Positions 1-9,046 of a stretch of 64,000 bases of DNA are shown in pieces; position 1 is the first letter of the stretch; each line of letters starts with the position of its first letter. Source of the stretch: Streptomyces sp. L-9-10 (GTDB taxonomy: Bacteria > Actinomycetota > Actinomycetes > Streptomycetales > Streptomycetaceae); contig NZ_PHRF01000097.1 of the NCBI RefSeq assembly GCF_004151105.1, forward strand, positions 23,246-87,245, read 5' to 3'. The translations under genes were made by a program, and so were the position numbers. The notes under the pieces were generated by a model. That model had not been told where the DNA came from and did no database searches. It saw only the letters and a list, made by a program, of their open reading frames with translations.

Positions 1-50
1 CCGGCCCTCGGTATGCGAGCCGGTCACCGGCCGCCGGTGAGCAATCGGCC

Positions 51-974
51 TCAGTGAGCGGCGGGGACCAGCGCGGACGCCCGAGCGGACGCCTGGAGCT
101 TCTCCAGCCGGAGCCTGGTCTCGTCGTCCACCGGGACATAGCTGACCAGCCGGGGCCCCGCGGACGGCCCGAGCCAGAGGTTGGTGTGCTCCAGATTCAG
201 CTGTCCCACCTCGGCGTTGACGAACCTCTTGGTCCTGTCCCCGACCGGAGCGACCACTTCGTGCCGCTCCCAGATCTCGCGGAACTCGGGCGAGGCCGCC
301 CGCAGCCGTCCGAGAAGCGTCTTCCAGGGAGGCTCCGAGAGATGCTCCGCCATGGCGGACCGGAACTTGGCCGCCATGATCCGGGTCGTCTCCTCGCGGT
401 TGCCGAGGGCGGCGCGGAAGTCCTTGTTGGTGAAGGCGAGCCAGAGGCAGTTGAGGTCCTGCGGCGGCAGCGCGTCCAGGTCGCACATCATCACGCCGTA
501 CGTGCGGTTGTACGCGAGGATGTCGTACCGGCTGTTCTGCACACACGCAGGGAACGGCTCCAGCCGCTCCAGCATCTGCCGGATCGCGGGCGTGATGGTG
601 GGGCACGGTGTCCCGGGCGCGGGATCCAGCGCCCCGGCCAGCGCGAAGAGATGCGCGCGTTCGCTGGGGTCGAGGAGAAGGGCGCGGGCGAGCGCGTCGA
701 GGACCTGCGCGGAGACCTGAATGGCCCGCGCCTGCTCCAACCAGGTGTACCAGGTGACACCGACGGCGGAGAGCTGGGCGACCTCCTCGCGCCGCAGTCC
801 GGGGGTGCGCCGGCGGCTCCCCCGGTCGAGCCCGACCTGCTCGGGCGTGATCCGCTCACGGCGACTGCGCAGGAACCCCGCCAGCTCATGGCGGCGGATA
901 TCGCTCGCCTGCCCGTCCCGCGTCGTGTGCCCGGCCCCCGTCGTGTGCCCGGCCCGCGCGCTGGTGAAGGTCAT
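51..974 (-). CDS. XRE-family transcriptional regulator with MmyB-like C-terminal domain
   Basis: A 307-residue DNA-binding regulator. The N-terminal helix-turn-helix lies at about residues 28-95 and includes the family motif TPGLRREEVAQLSAVGVTWY. The C-terminal half (about 120-300) matches the MmyB-like ligand-binding domain of actinobacterial XRE regulators (LEPFPACVQNSRYDILAYN). Such proteins usually control a neighbouring oxidoreductase or transporter gene; the MFS exporter at 1431 is the likely target, because related 50-bp elements lie upstream of both genes. The N-terminus carries a small in-frame duplication (GHTT twice; 17 bp repeated at period 18, 921-955), so the first 25 residues are probably unstructured. 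The ligand is unknown. Confidence 0.88.
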   Translation of the reverse strand: MTFTSARAGHTTGAGHTTRDGQASDIRRHELAGFLRSRRERITPEQVGLDRGSRRRTPGLRREEVAQLSAVGVTWYTWLEQARAIQVSAQVLDALARALLLDPSERAHLFALAGALDPAPGTPCPTITPAIRQMLERLEPFPACVQNSRYDILAYNRTYGVMMCDLDALPPQDLNCLWLAFTNKDFRAALGNREETTRIMAAKFRSAMAEHLSEPPWKTLLGRLRAASPEFREIWERHEVVAPVGDRTKRFVNAEVGQLNLEHTNLWLGPSAGPRLVSYVPVDDETRLRLEKLQASARASALVPAAH

Positions 975-1000
975 GATTCAAGGGTGCCGCATGTCCCAGG

Positions 1001-1050
1001 CCGTTGCCAGGCAGTCCTGGTAACGGGATAAGAGCCTCCCGCTACCAGGC
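1001..1050. promoter_or_regulatory. Operator-like element A upstream of the XRE gene
   Basis: Contains an inverted repeat with 12-bp arms and one mismatch (CTGGTAACGGGA at 1017-1028, TCCCGCTACCAG at 1037-1048) around an 8-bp spacer, 43 bp upstream of the XRE start codon. The whole 50 bp aligns without gaps to 1356-1405 at 34 of 50 positions. It also follows the end of the DUF1918-type gene, so it might act as a terminator, but there is no T-run. Autoregulatory operator is the preferred reading. Confidence 0.5.
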
Positions 1051-1072
1051 ATCACACGGTGCTACCCGCGCT

Positions 1073-1267
1073 TCACTCGCTCTTCGAGTGCGGCTCCACG
1101 GCGGTGTCCGGGCCCGGCGACACGATCGATTCGTGACCGTTCTCGGCACGTACCTTGAACGGAGGCGAGCCGTTCGGCCCCAGCACCTCCACGACTTCCA
1201 CGATCCGGTCGTGCTTGCCGACCACCCGGCCGTGCATCACCAGACGGTCGCCCTTGTTTGCTTTCAT
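1073..1267 (-). CDS. DUF1918-type small protein
   Basis: A 64-residue protein starting MKANKGDRLVMHGR, which I recognise as the DUF1918 type, a small SH3-like beta-barrel fold common in actinobacteria and without an assigned function. It is charged, lacks membrane segments and ends in a hydrophilic tail. Two ATG codons are adjacent (1270 and 1267). The downstream one is preferred because GGAG sits 5 bases before it, too close to the first. It lies between the XRE regulator and the MFS gene, transcribed like the regulator. Confidence 0.78.
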   Translation of the reverse strand: MKANKGDRLVMHGRVVGKHDRIVEVVEVLGPNGSPPFKVRAENGHESIVSPGPDTAVEPHSKSE

Positions 1268-1355
1268 CATCACTCCAATGTCACTCGACGTAACCGAGAG
1301 TGTACGAAGCGGCGGACCCGGTCGCCCTCGGTGAAGGAGGGTGTCGCACGGCAGC

Positions 1356-1405
1356 CCATTGCCGGGTAGTCCGTGTACCAGGATAAAGACACTCTGGTAC
1401 CAGGG
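1356..1405 (+). promoter_or_regulatory. Promoter and operator-like element B upstream of the MFS gene
   Basis: Contains a perfect 7-bp inverted repeat (GTACCAG at 1375-1381, CTGGTAC at 1394-1400) with a 12-bp spacer, and a plausible promoter: TTGCCG (1359-1364), 16-bp spacer, GGATAA (1381-1386). The inverted repeat overlaps the -10 position, so a bound repressor would block transcription of the MFS gene. Its similarity to 1001-1050 suggests both are bound by the XRE protein. Confidence 0.5.
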
Positions 1406-1430
1406 TGAGGGATGGGCGATCGTCGATGGA

Positions 1431-2894
1431 GTGAGTAGAGCATTCGCGTCCCTACAGAAGACATCCACCGCCAGGGCCCCATCCGGCGGACCGTCCGTCA
1501 TCCATGACCACGGGTCCGTGCTCGGCACTCTCGGCCTGTTCACCGTGCTCCTCGGTGCGGCGCTCCCTCTGATCGACTTCTTCATCGTCAATGTAGCCCT
1601 GCCCACCATCGATCACGATCTGGCCGCGGGCCCCGCCCTGCTGGAGCTGGTGGTGGCCGGGTACGGGCTGTCGTACGCCGTGCTGCTCGTTCTCGGCGGG
1701 CGGCTCGGGGACATGTTCGGCCGGAGGCGGCTCTTCCTCCTCGGCATGGCGGCCTTCGGCATCACCTCACTCGTCTGCGGCCTCGCGCCGAACGCCTGGA
1801 CGCTGGTCGGCGCGCGGGTCGCGCAGGGCGCCGCGGCGGCGCTGATGCTGCCGCAGGTGCTGGCCACCATCCACTCCGCGACCGGCGGACAGCGGCGCGC
1901 GAAGGCGCTGAGCCTGTACGGCGCGACGGCCGGGCTCGCGATGGTGGCGGGCCAGATCCTGGGCGGGGTGCTGGTCGCGGCCGATATCGCGGGAAGCGGC
2001 TGGCGGGCGATCTTCCTGGTGAACGTGCCGGTGGCGCTGGTGGGACTGCTCTTCGCGGTCCGCTCGGTGCCGGAGACCCGCTCGCAGCGGCCGGCGCCCA
2101 TCGACACACCGGGGACGATCCTGCTGGCCGCCGCGCTGGTGACGCTCCTGGCGCCCCTCACGGAGGGCCGGGCCGCCGGATGGCCCTGGTGGACGTGGGT
2201 CTCGCTCGCGGCCTTCCCGGTCGTGTCCTACGCCTTCGTACGGGTGGAACGGCGGGCCGACCGGCAGGGCAGGACCCCGCTGGTGCCGCCGAGCCTGCTC
2301 GCGCTGGTCACGCTCCGGCGGGGGCTGGCGCTGATCGTGCCGTTCGGAATCGGCTTCGGCGGCTTCATGTTCGTGATCGCCGTCGCTCTTCAGCAGGGGC
2401 TGCGGATGGGCGCGGTCGACGCCGGACTGACGCTGGTACCCATGGCGGTGGCGTTCTTCGGGGCGTCACTTGCGGGTCCGCGGCTGATACGGCGGTACGG
2501 CAGCCTGGTGGTCACGGCCGGCGCTGTGATCCAGACCGCCGGGGTGGCGTTGCTGGCGCTCGCCGTATGGGGCGGCTGGCCCTCGGTCGGCGGGCTGGAT
2601 CTGCTGCCGGGTGTCGCGCTCGCCGGTCTCGGCCAGGGCCTCCAACTGCCCGTCATCATCCGCATCGTGCTCTCCGACATACCGGCCGAGCGGTCCGGGG
2701 TGGGCAGCGGTGTGATGGTCACGGCGCAGCAGTCCGCGCTGGCGCTGGGGGTGGCGACGCTGGGCTCGCTCTTCCTGACCCTCGCCACCACGGCGGGGAT
2801 GCGGGACGCCCTGGTCGTCACACTGCTGGCGCAGCTGGGGCTGGTCGTCCTGACGGGGCTGCTGAGTCTACGGCTGCCGCGGAGGATCGGCTGA
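1431..2894 (+). CDS. MFS transporter, DHA2 (14-TMS, EmrB/QacA) type
   Basis: A 487-residue inner-membrane exporter, probably proton-driven drug or metabolite efflux. It has about 14 hydrophobic segments. Motif A is clear after TM2 (GGRLGDMFGRRRLF), followed by RVAQGAAAALMLPQ in the TM4 region typical of DHA2 pumps. The GTG at 1431 is chosen as start because the frame runs upstream through the candidate promoter at 1356-1405; a GTG at 1518, just before TM1, is an alternative. The gene ends at a very strong hairpin. The nearby XRE regulator and shared upstream element suggest specific control. Substrate unknown. Confidence 0.85.
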   Translation: MSRAFASLQKTSTARAPSGGPSVIHDHGSVLGTLGLFTVLLGAALPLIDFFIVNVALPTIDHDLAAGPALLELVVAGYGLSYAVLLVLGGRLGDMFGRRRLFLLGMAAFGITSLVCGLAPNAWTLVGARVAQGAAAALMLPQVLATIHSATGGQRRAKALSLYGATAGLAMVAGQILGGVLVAADIAGSGWRAIFLVNVPVALVGLLFAVRSVPETRSQRPAPIDTPGTILLAAALVTLLAPLTEGRAAGWPWWTWVSLAAFPVVSYAFVRVERRADRQGRTPLVPPSLLALVTLRRGLALIVPFGIGFGGFMFVIAVALQQGLRMGAVDAGLTLVPMAVAFFGASLAGPRLIRRYGSLVVTAGAVIQTAGVALLALAVWGGWPSVGGLDLLPGVALAGLGQGLQLPVIIRIVLSDIPAERSGVGSGVMVTAQQSALALGVATLGSLFLTLATTAGMRDALVVTLLAQLGLVVLTGLLSLRLPRRIG

Positions 2895-2908
2895 GCGGCG
2901 CGGACGCG

Positions 2909-2962
2909 GTCATACGCCGTGGGCCCGGATCACCTCGGTGATCCGGGCCCACGGCGTATGAC
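2909..2962. terminator. Bidirectional terminator with a perfect 25-bp stem
   Basis: Arms 2909-2933 and 2938-2962 are perfectly complementary over 25 bp around a CTCG loop. It lies between the convergent MFS gene and the small basic protein and probably ends both transcripts. There is no T-run, as is common in Streptomyces. Confidence 0.85.
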
Positions 2963-3005
2963 GCGTGACGTGTGACGTATGGCTTGTCGCGTACGGCTGG
3001 AGTAC

Positions 3006-3245
3006 TCAGTCCTGCGAGGCGGTGCTGTCCGTCGCGTCGCTCCGCTGCGCGCCGTCGCCCTGGGCGCCGTCGCCCTCGCCCTGTCCCGCGGCGCGCTCAC
3101 GCATCTTGCGCAGCAGCTCCTGCTTGTGGTCGGCGGAGGCCTTGCGGTTGGCGTCGCGCGCGGGGGCGCTGGCCTGCGGGTCGGTGCGGGACAGCTTCTT
3201 GCGCTGTCCGCCGACACCGAGAAGGTTGTTGCGGCTCTTTGCCAT
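3006..3245 (-). CDS. Small basic Streptomyces protein (DUF6243-like)
   Basis: A 79-residue, highly charged, low-complexity protein beginning MAKSRNNLLGVGGQRKKLSR. I recall this N-terminal pattern from a small Streptomyces family annotated DUF6243; the family number is from memory. The C-terminal third is Gly/Asp/Gln repeats (GEGDGAQGDGAQ). No catalytic motif, signal peptide or membrane segment. The start is supported by GGGAGA 5 bases before the ATG. Function unknown. Confidence 0.65.
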   Translation of the reverse strand: MAKSRNNLLGVGGQRKKLSRTDPQASAPARDANRKASADHKQELLRKMRERAAGQGEGDGAQGDGAQRSDATDSTASQD

Positions 3246-3408
3246 GGGGTTCTCCCGAAGCGATGAGAAGTGATCTGCGGATTCGTCGGTGGGGGGCGGG
3301 TCGTCGCCGCCGCGCTCTCACTCGTAGATCTGGAAGAACATGCCCGTGACGCTACCACCGGGCGGGGCCCGGACGTAACGCGTTTTTGACGGACACCGGA
3401 CACGTGAC

Positions 3409-3452
3409 GACATGAGCGATGACAGATATTGAAATCTGTCATCGCTCATGTC
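3409..3452. promoter_or_regulatory. Large perfect palindrome: probable TetR operator of the aldo/keto reductase
   Basis: A perfect inverted repeat with 19-bp arms (3409-3427, 3434-3452) and a 6-bp spacer. Its 20-bp core GACAGAT-N6-ATCTGTC (3421-3440) recurs with one arm mismatch and the same spacing at 4591-4610, upstream of the tetR gene. It lies 58-101 bp before the reductase start. Confidence 0.7.
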
Positions 3453-3453
3453 A

Positions 3454-3483
3454 TGGTTGTTCTGTCACTGGTTGTTCTGTCAC
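3454..3483. repeat. 15-bp tandem direct repeat, 2 copies
   Basis: TGGTTGTTCTGTCAC occurs twice head to tail (3454-3468, 3469-3483) between the palindrome and the reductase start. Each copy contains CTGTCA, matching an operator half-site, so they could be accessory binding sites or simply a duplication in the leader. Confidence 0.8.
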
Positions 3484-3509
3484 TCGGCGATCCGCATGGA
3501 GGAACCCTC

Positions 3510-4526
3510 ATGAACGCCATCCCCACCCGCTCTCTCGGCGCCTCGGGCCCCCGCACCTCCGCGCTCGGCCTCGGCTGCATGGGCATGTCCGCCCTGTACG
3601 GAGGAGATGTGGACCGCGCGGAGTCCATCGCCACCATCCACGCCGCGCTGGACGCGGGCGTCACCCTGCTCGACACGGGCGACTTCTACGGCATGGGCCA
3701 CAACGAGCTGCTGATCGGCGAAGCCCTGCGCACCGCTCCCGCCGCCGCCCGCGAGCGGGCCCTCACCAGCGTCAAGTTCGGCGCCCTGCGCGACCCGGAC
3801 AACGGGTGGAGCGGTTACGACGGACGCCCTGCCGCCGTGAAGAACTTCGCCGCGTACTCCCTCCAGCGCCTCGGCACCGACCACATCGACATCTACCGGA
3901 TCGCCAGAATCGACCCGGACGTCCCGATCGAGGAGACGGTCGGCGCCATCGCCGAGCTGATCCGGGCCGGACATGTGCGCCACGTCGGACTCTCCGAGGT
4001 CGGCGCCGAGACCATCCGCCGGGCGGCGGCCGTCACCCCCGTCGCGGACCTCCAGATCGAGTACTCCCTGATCTCGCGCGGCATCGAGGACGAGATCCTG
4101 CCGGCCGTCCGCGAGCTGGGCATCGGCGTCACGGCGTACGGGGTGCTCTCACGCGGACTGATCAGCGGCCACTTCACCCATGACCGCGAGCTGGCCTCCA
4201 CCGACTTCCGCGCCGTGAGCCCCCGGTTCCAGGGCGACAACCTCCGGCACAACCTCGGGCTGGTCGAGTCGCTGCGGAAGATCGCCGGACAGAAGGGTGT
4301 CTCGGTCGCCCAGATCGCCATCGCGTGGGTGCTCTCCCAGGGCGAGGACATCGTGCCGCTCGTCGGCGCCCGCCGCCGTGACCGGCTGACCGAGGCCCTC
4401 GGCGCGCTGGACGTCACGCTGGACGCCGGTGATCTGGCCGCCATCGAGAGCGCCGTACCGTCCGGTGCCGCCGCCGGGGACCGGTATCCGGCCGGGCAGA
4501 TGGAGCATCTCGACAGCGAGCGCTGA
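3510..4526 (+). CDS. Aldo/keto reductase (AKR13-like)
   Basis: A 338-residue NADPH-dependent oxidoreductase fold ((beta/alpha)8 barrel, cytosolic). The start (MNAIPTRSLGASG) has GGAGG 6 bases upstream; the frame also extends upstream through the operator, which is not plausible coding. The tetrad residues Asp and Tyr (LLDTGDFYG) and Lys (LTSVKFG) are present. The usual catalytic His of the QHR-type motif is replaced: the segment reads IDIYRIARIDPDVP. I recall this replacement in an actinobacterial subgroup, so it is probably not an error. A large operator precedes it and the tetR gene follows, so aldehyde- or xenobiotic-induced expression is likely. Confidence 0.87.
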   Translation: MNAIPTRSLGASGPRTSALGLGCMGMSALYGGDVDRAESIATIHAALDAGVTLLDTGDFYGMGHNELLIGEALRTAPAAARERALTSVKFGALRDPDNGWSGYDGRPAAVKNFAAYSLQRLGTDHIDIYRIARIDPDVPIEETVGAIAELIRAGHVRHVGLSEVGAETIRRAAAVTPVADLQIEYSLISRGIEDEILPAVRELGIGVTAYGVLSRGLISGHFTHDRELASTDFRAVSPRFQGDNLRHNLGLVESLRKIAGQKGVSVAQIAIAWVLSQGEDIVPLVGARRRDRLTEALGALDVTLDAGDLAAIESAVPSGAAAGDRYPAGQMEHLDSER

Positions 4527-4590
4527 CCGGCGCGGAGGACACGAGGGAAGGGACCGTCCCCGTCGGCCGTCCTGTCGGGCCGCCGGGCCT

Positions 4591-4610
4591 GACAGGTAAT
4601 GTCATCTGTC
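4591..4610. promoter_or_regulatory. Probable TetR autoregulatory operator
   Basis: GACAGGT-N6-ATCTGTC, the same 7-6-7 architecture as the core of the palindrome at 3421-3440, 39 bp before the tetR start codon. Matching sites before regulator and neighbour are the usual arrangement for a local TetR repressor. Confidence 0.65.
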
Positions 4611-4648
4611 GCATCCGCTGTACGAACCATGAAAGGCCGGGCGCCCCC

Positions 4649-5233
4649 ATGGCCACCGAGCCCCTGACCGCCGAGCGCATCCTCGAAGCCACCGAGGAGG
4701 TGCTGCGCCGCTACGGCCCGGCGAAGGCCACGGTGGTCGATGTGGCACGGGTGCTCGGCGTCAGCCATGGCAGTGTCTACCGGCACTTCAGCACGAAGGC
4801 GGCGCTCCGGGAGGCGGTCACCTCGCGCTGGCTGAGCCGTACGGAGACCGCGCTGGCCGCGATCATGGACGGGGAGGCGGACCCGGGCCCGGAGAAGCTC
4901 CGCGGCTGGCTGCTGGCACTGTTCGACACCAAGCGGCACAAGGCCGGGGACGACCCGGAGCTGTTCGCCACGTTCTCCGTCCTCATCGACGAGAGCAGCG
5001 ATGTGGTCGACGCGCATCTGACGGAGCTGGCCCACCAGCTCACCCGGATCGTCGAAGAGGGCGTGCGCGAGGGCGAGTTCATGGCGGCGGACCCGGCGAG
5101 CACGGCCGGGGCGGTCTTCGCCGCCACGGCCCGCTTCCATGACCCGGCGTACGCGCCGGAGTGGCGGAAGCCCACGATCGACGCCGAGTTCACCGCCGTC
5201 TGCGATCTGCTGCTGCGCGGCCTGCGGGCCTGA
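4649..5233 (+). CDS. TetR-family transcriptional repressor
   Basis: A 194-residue TetR protein. The N-terminal helix-turn-helix is at about residues 8-55 (ILEATEEVLRRYGPAKATVV then GVSHGSVYRHFSTKAALREA). The C-terminal domain is all-helical and should bind a small ligand and dimerise. It follows the aldo/keto reductase in the same direction, separated by 122 bp that hold its own candidate operator. The most likely role is ligand-responsive repression of the reductase and of itself. The ligand cannot be inferred. Confidence 0.9.
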   Translation: MATEPLTAERILEATEEVLRRYGPAKATVVDVARVLGVSHGSVYRHFSTKAALREAVTSRWLSRTETALAAIMDGEADPGPEKLRGWLLALFDTKRHKAGDDPELFATFSVLIDESSDVVDAHLTELAHQLTRIVEEGVREGEFMAADPASTAGAVFAATARFHDPAYAPEWRKPTIDAEFTAVCDLLLRGLRA

Positions 5234-5299
5234 TACGGGCCCTGGGCCGGCCCAGGGCGTGTGGCGGAAGTCCCGCCTGGCCGGCCCTGTCGCGCCCGT

Positions 5300-5506
5300 T
5301 CAGTCCGCCGCCGGGTCCACCGTCGCCTGGTGGGCCTCGGTGAGATGTTCCTCGGCCTTGAGCCAGGGCAGGAACTGCGCCCCCTTGCGCCAGCCGCAGG
5401 TGTCGCAGATCAACGACCGCTGCACACCCGCCTTCTGGACGCGTACGACATGCTCGCGCCCATGCTGATCCCATCTCCTGACCGTGCTGGTCGTCGTGGC
5501 CGGCAT
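5300..5506 (-). CDS. Small zinc-finger-like protein
   Basis: A 68-residue protein with a C2H2-like spacing: CDTC, then 17 residues, then HLTEAH (Cys-x2-Cys-x17-His-x4-His). It resembles small conserved Streptomyces proteins with the same WDQHGREHVVRV N-terminus that I recall but cannot assign a role. The start has GGGAGG 8 bases before the ATG. It lies downstream of glyS but is separated from it by a strong terminator, so it is probably expressed alone. DNA, RNA or protein binding are all possible. Confidence 0.7.
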   Translation of the reverse strand: MPATTTSTVRRWDQHGREHVVRVQKAGVQRSLICDTCGWRKGAQFLPWLKAEEHLTEAHQATVDPAAD

Positions 5507-5545
5507 GATCCGTGCCTCCCTGGTAGGTCAGCGCCCAGTCTGCAA

Positions 5546-5582
5546 CGAAGCCCCCGGTTCCGTGAGGGAACCGGGGGCTTCG
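5546..5582. terminator. glyS terminator, perfect 16-bp stem
   Basis: Arms CGAAGCCCCCGGTTCC (5546-5561) and its exact complement (5567-5582) enclose a 5-nt loop, 59 bp after the glyS stop codon. Confidence 0.85.
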
Positions 5583-5640
5583 AGCTGTGAACGTAACCCG
5601 CCGTTCACTGTGGGCCGTTGTCAGGTGTCGTCAGCGATCG

Positions 5641-7023
<1,383 letters not shown>

Positions 7024-7130
7024 GGTGCTCTCTTCATTACGACGACGACGAACGGCGAATGCTTCAGATTAGCGGCGGCCGCACCCCTTCGATCAAATCG
7101 GTGCGGGGTAAGAGGCGGCTGCGACCCTTG

Positions 7131-7168
7131 TTGACAATCGTTTCCACTTTTGTTGAAAATGACAGTCA
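7131..7168 (+). promoter_or_regulatory. znuA promoter with Zur-like boxes
   Basis: TTGACA (7131-7136) and GAAAAT (7155-7160) form a promoter with an 18-bp spacer. TGAAAATGACAGTCA (7154-7168) resembles the actinobacterial Zur box (TGAAAATGATTTTCA type) and covers the -10 region up to the ATG; TGACAATCGTTTCCA (7132-7146) is a weaker second candidate. The predicted transcript begins at or next to the ATG at 7168, so the message may be leaderless. Zinc-loaded Zur should repress here. Confidence 0.6.
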
Positions 7169-8172
7169 TGAACGCACGACGCCTGATACCCACCGCCACT
7201 CTCGCCGGAGCAGTCACCCTCGGCCTGGTCGCGCTGTCCGCCTGCTCCCCCTCCGACGCCGCCGACAAGAAGAGCGGCGACCGGCTCGCGGTGACCGCGT
7301 CGTTCTACCCCATGCAGTTCCTGGCCGAGCGAATAGGCGGCGACCACGTCTCCGTCACCACGCTCACCAAGCCCGGCGTGGAGCCGCACGACCTGGAACT
7401 CGCCCCCCGGCAGGTCGCCCAGCTCGGCGAGGCCGATGTCATCCTCTATCTCAAGGGCGTCCAGCCCGCCGTGGACGAGGCCATCACGCAGTCCGGTGTG
7501 AAGAACACCGTCGACGCGACCTCCCTCACCACGCTGGAGAAGCACGGCACCGAGGTCGGCCACTCCCACGACGACGGCCACGAGGACGGCCACGCGGGCG
7601 AGGAGGGCCACGAGGAGGGCCACTCCGCCGGCGAAGAGGACGCCCTGGCCGGCAAGGACCCGCACATCTGGCTGGACCCGGTGAAGTACGCCGAGGTCGC
7701 CAAGGGTGTCGGCGCCTCCCTGGAGAAGGCAGACCCGGACAACTCCGCCGCGTACCGGAAGAACACCGACGCCCTCTTGAAGGAGCTCGGCGGCCTGGAC
7801 ACGGCGTTCAAGCAGGGCCTCACCGGCACCGCCACCAAGACCTTCATCACCACCCACGCCGCCTTCGGCTATCTCGCCGAGCGCTACGGTCTGACGCAGG
7901 AGGCCATCGCGGGCATCGACCCCGAGTCGGAGCCCAGCCCCGCCCGGGTGAAGGAACTGCGGACCATCGCGGAGCACGACAAGGTCAGCACCGTATTCTT
8001 CGAGACGCTCGCCAGCGACAAGACCGCCAAGACCCTCGCAGCGGACTCCGGACTGAAGACCGGCGTCCTGGACCCGCTGGAGGGAATTACGGACAAGTCC
8101 AAGGGCGATGACTACATCGAGGTCATGCAGTCGAACCTCGCCGCGTTGCGGACAGCACTCGGCGCGAAGTGA
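7168..8172 (+). CDS. znuA: Zinc ABC transporter, substrate-binding lipoprotein
   Basis: Captures zinc (or a related divalent metal) outside the membrane and delivers it to the ZnuBC importer. The 334-residue protein starts with a lipoprotein signal peptide with lipobox LSAC (Cys at about residue 25). The cluster-9 metal-binding fold is recognisable (VEPHDLELAP, DPHIWLDPV), with a His/Asp/Glu-rich metal loop between (SHDDGHEDGHAGEEGHEEGH) typical of zinc-specific members. ATG 7168 is chosen because the promoter places the transcript start there; ATG 7159 is possible. First gene of znuA-znuC-znuB-zur. Confidence 0.93.
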   Translation: MNARRLIPTATLAGAVTLGLVALSACSPSDAADKKSGDRLAVTASFYPMQFLAERIGGDHVSVTTLTKPGVEPHDLELAPRQVAQLGEADVILYLKGVQPAVDEAITQSGVKNTVDATSLTTLEKHGTEVGHSHDDGHEDGHAGEEGHEEGHSAGEEDALAGKDPHIWLDPVKYAEVAKGVGASLEKADPDNSAAYRKNTDALLKELGGLDTAFKQGLTGTATKTFITTHAAFGYLAERYGLTQEAIAGIDPESEPSPARVKELRTIAEHDKVSTVFFETLASDKTAKTLAADSGLKTGVLDPLEGITDKSKGDDYIEVMQSNLAALRTALGAK

Positions 8173-8204
8173 AACAGCCGGCAGCGGTATCGGAGGCGCC
8201 CGAC

Positions 8205-9044
8205 ATGGCGACGATGGAGAGCGGTCAGACCGCAGAGGCGGCGCGGCGGACGCCGGAGAGGGGCTCGGCCCCGGTCGTGACCGTCCGCGGCGCCAGGGCC
8301 ACACTCGGTTCGCGGCCGGTGCTGCGCGGTATCGATCTCACCGTGCACAGCGGCGAGGTCGTCGCCCTGCTCGGCGCCAACGGCTCCGGCAAGTCCACCG
8401 CCGTACGGTCGGTGATCGGACAGGTACCGCTGACCGATGGCGAGATCACACTCTTCTCGACCCCGCTGCGCCGCTTCCGCGACTGGGCGCGCGTCGGTTA
8501 CGTACCGCAGCGCACCACCGCCGCGAGCGGGGTGCCCGCGACCGTCCGCGAGGTCGTGGCCTCCGGCCGGCTGTCCCGTACGAGGTTCGGCCTGCCCGGC
8601 AAGGGCGACCGGGCCGCCGTCGAGCGGGCCATCGACCTGGTCGGGCTCACCGACCGCGCCAAGGACTCCGTGGACGCGCTCTCCGGCGGCCAGCACCAGC
8701 GCGTGCTGATAGCCAGGGCGCTCGCCGCCGGGCCCGAACTGCTGATCATGGACGAACCGATGGCGGGCGTCGACCTGGCCAGCCAGGACATCCTCGCGGC
8801 GACGCTGCGCGAACAGGTCTCGGCCGGTACGACCGTGCTGCTCGTCCTGCATGAACTGGGTCCGCTGGAGCCGCTGATCGACCGCTCCGTGGTCCTGCGC
8901 GACGGCTGTGTGGTCCACGACGGACCGCCGCCCCGGGCGGCCGGCCGGCACGCCGTACCCGGCCATGACCCCGATCCTCTGACCAATCCGGGCTGCCATC
9001 CGCACGCGGCCGGCGAGCCGCTCCGCACAGGACTGCTGACCTGA
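8205..9044 (+). CDS. znuC: Zinc ABC transporter, ATP-binding protein
   Basis: Provides ATP hydrolysis for zinc import. 279 residues with Walker A GANGSGKST (57-65), signature LSGGQ (about 159-163), Walker B LLIMDEP and an H-loop His in LVLHE. The ATG at 8205 has GGAGG 8 bases upstream. A GTG at 8169 overlaps the znuA stop (GTGA) and would add 12 residues, so both starts are possible. Only 2 bp separate it from znuB, indicating one transcript. Confidence 0.93.
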   Translation: MATMESGQTAEAARRTPERGSAPVVTVRGARATLGSRPVLRGIDLTVHSGEVVALLGANGSGKSTAVRSVIGQVPLTDGEITLFSTPLRRFRDWARVGYVPQRTTAASGVPATVREVVASGRLSRTRFGLPGKGDRAAVERAIDLVGLTDRAKDSVDALSGGQHQRVLIARALAAGPELLIMDEPMAGVDLASQDILAATLREQVSAGTTVLLVLHELGPLEPLIDRSVVLRDGCVVHDGPPPRAAGRHAVPGHDPDPLTNPGCHPHAAGEPLRTGLLT

Positions 9045-9046
9045 CC

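Noticed and set aside
54..1031. Long plus-strand frame opposite the XRE gene
   Set aside because: Reverse-strand shadow with no family motif; the minus-strand XRE protein is clear.
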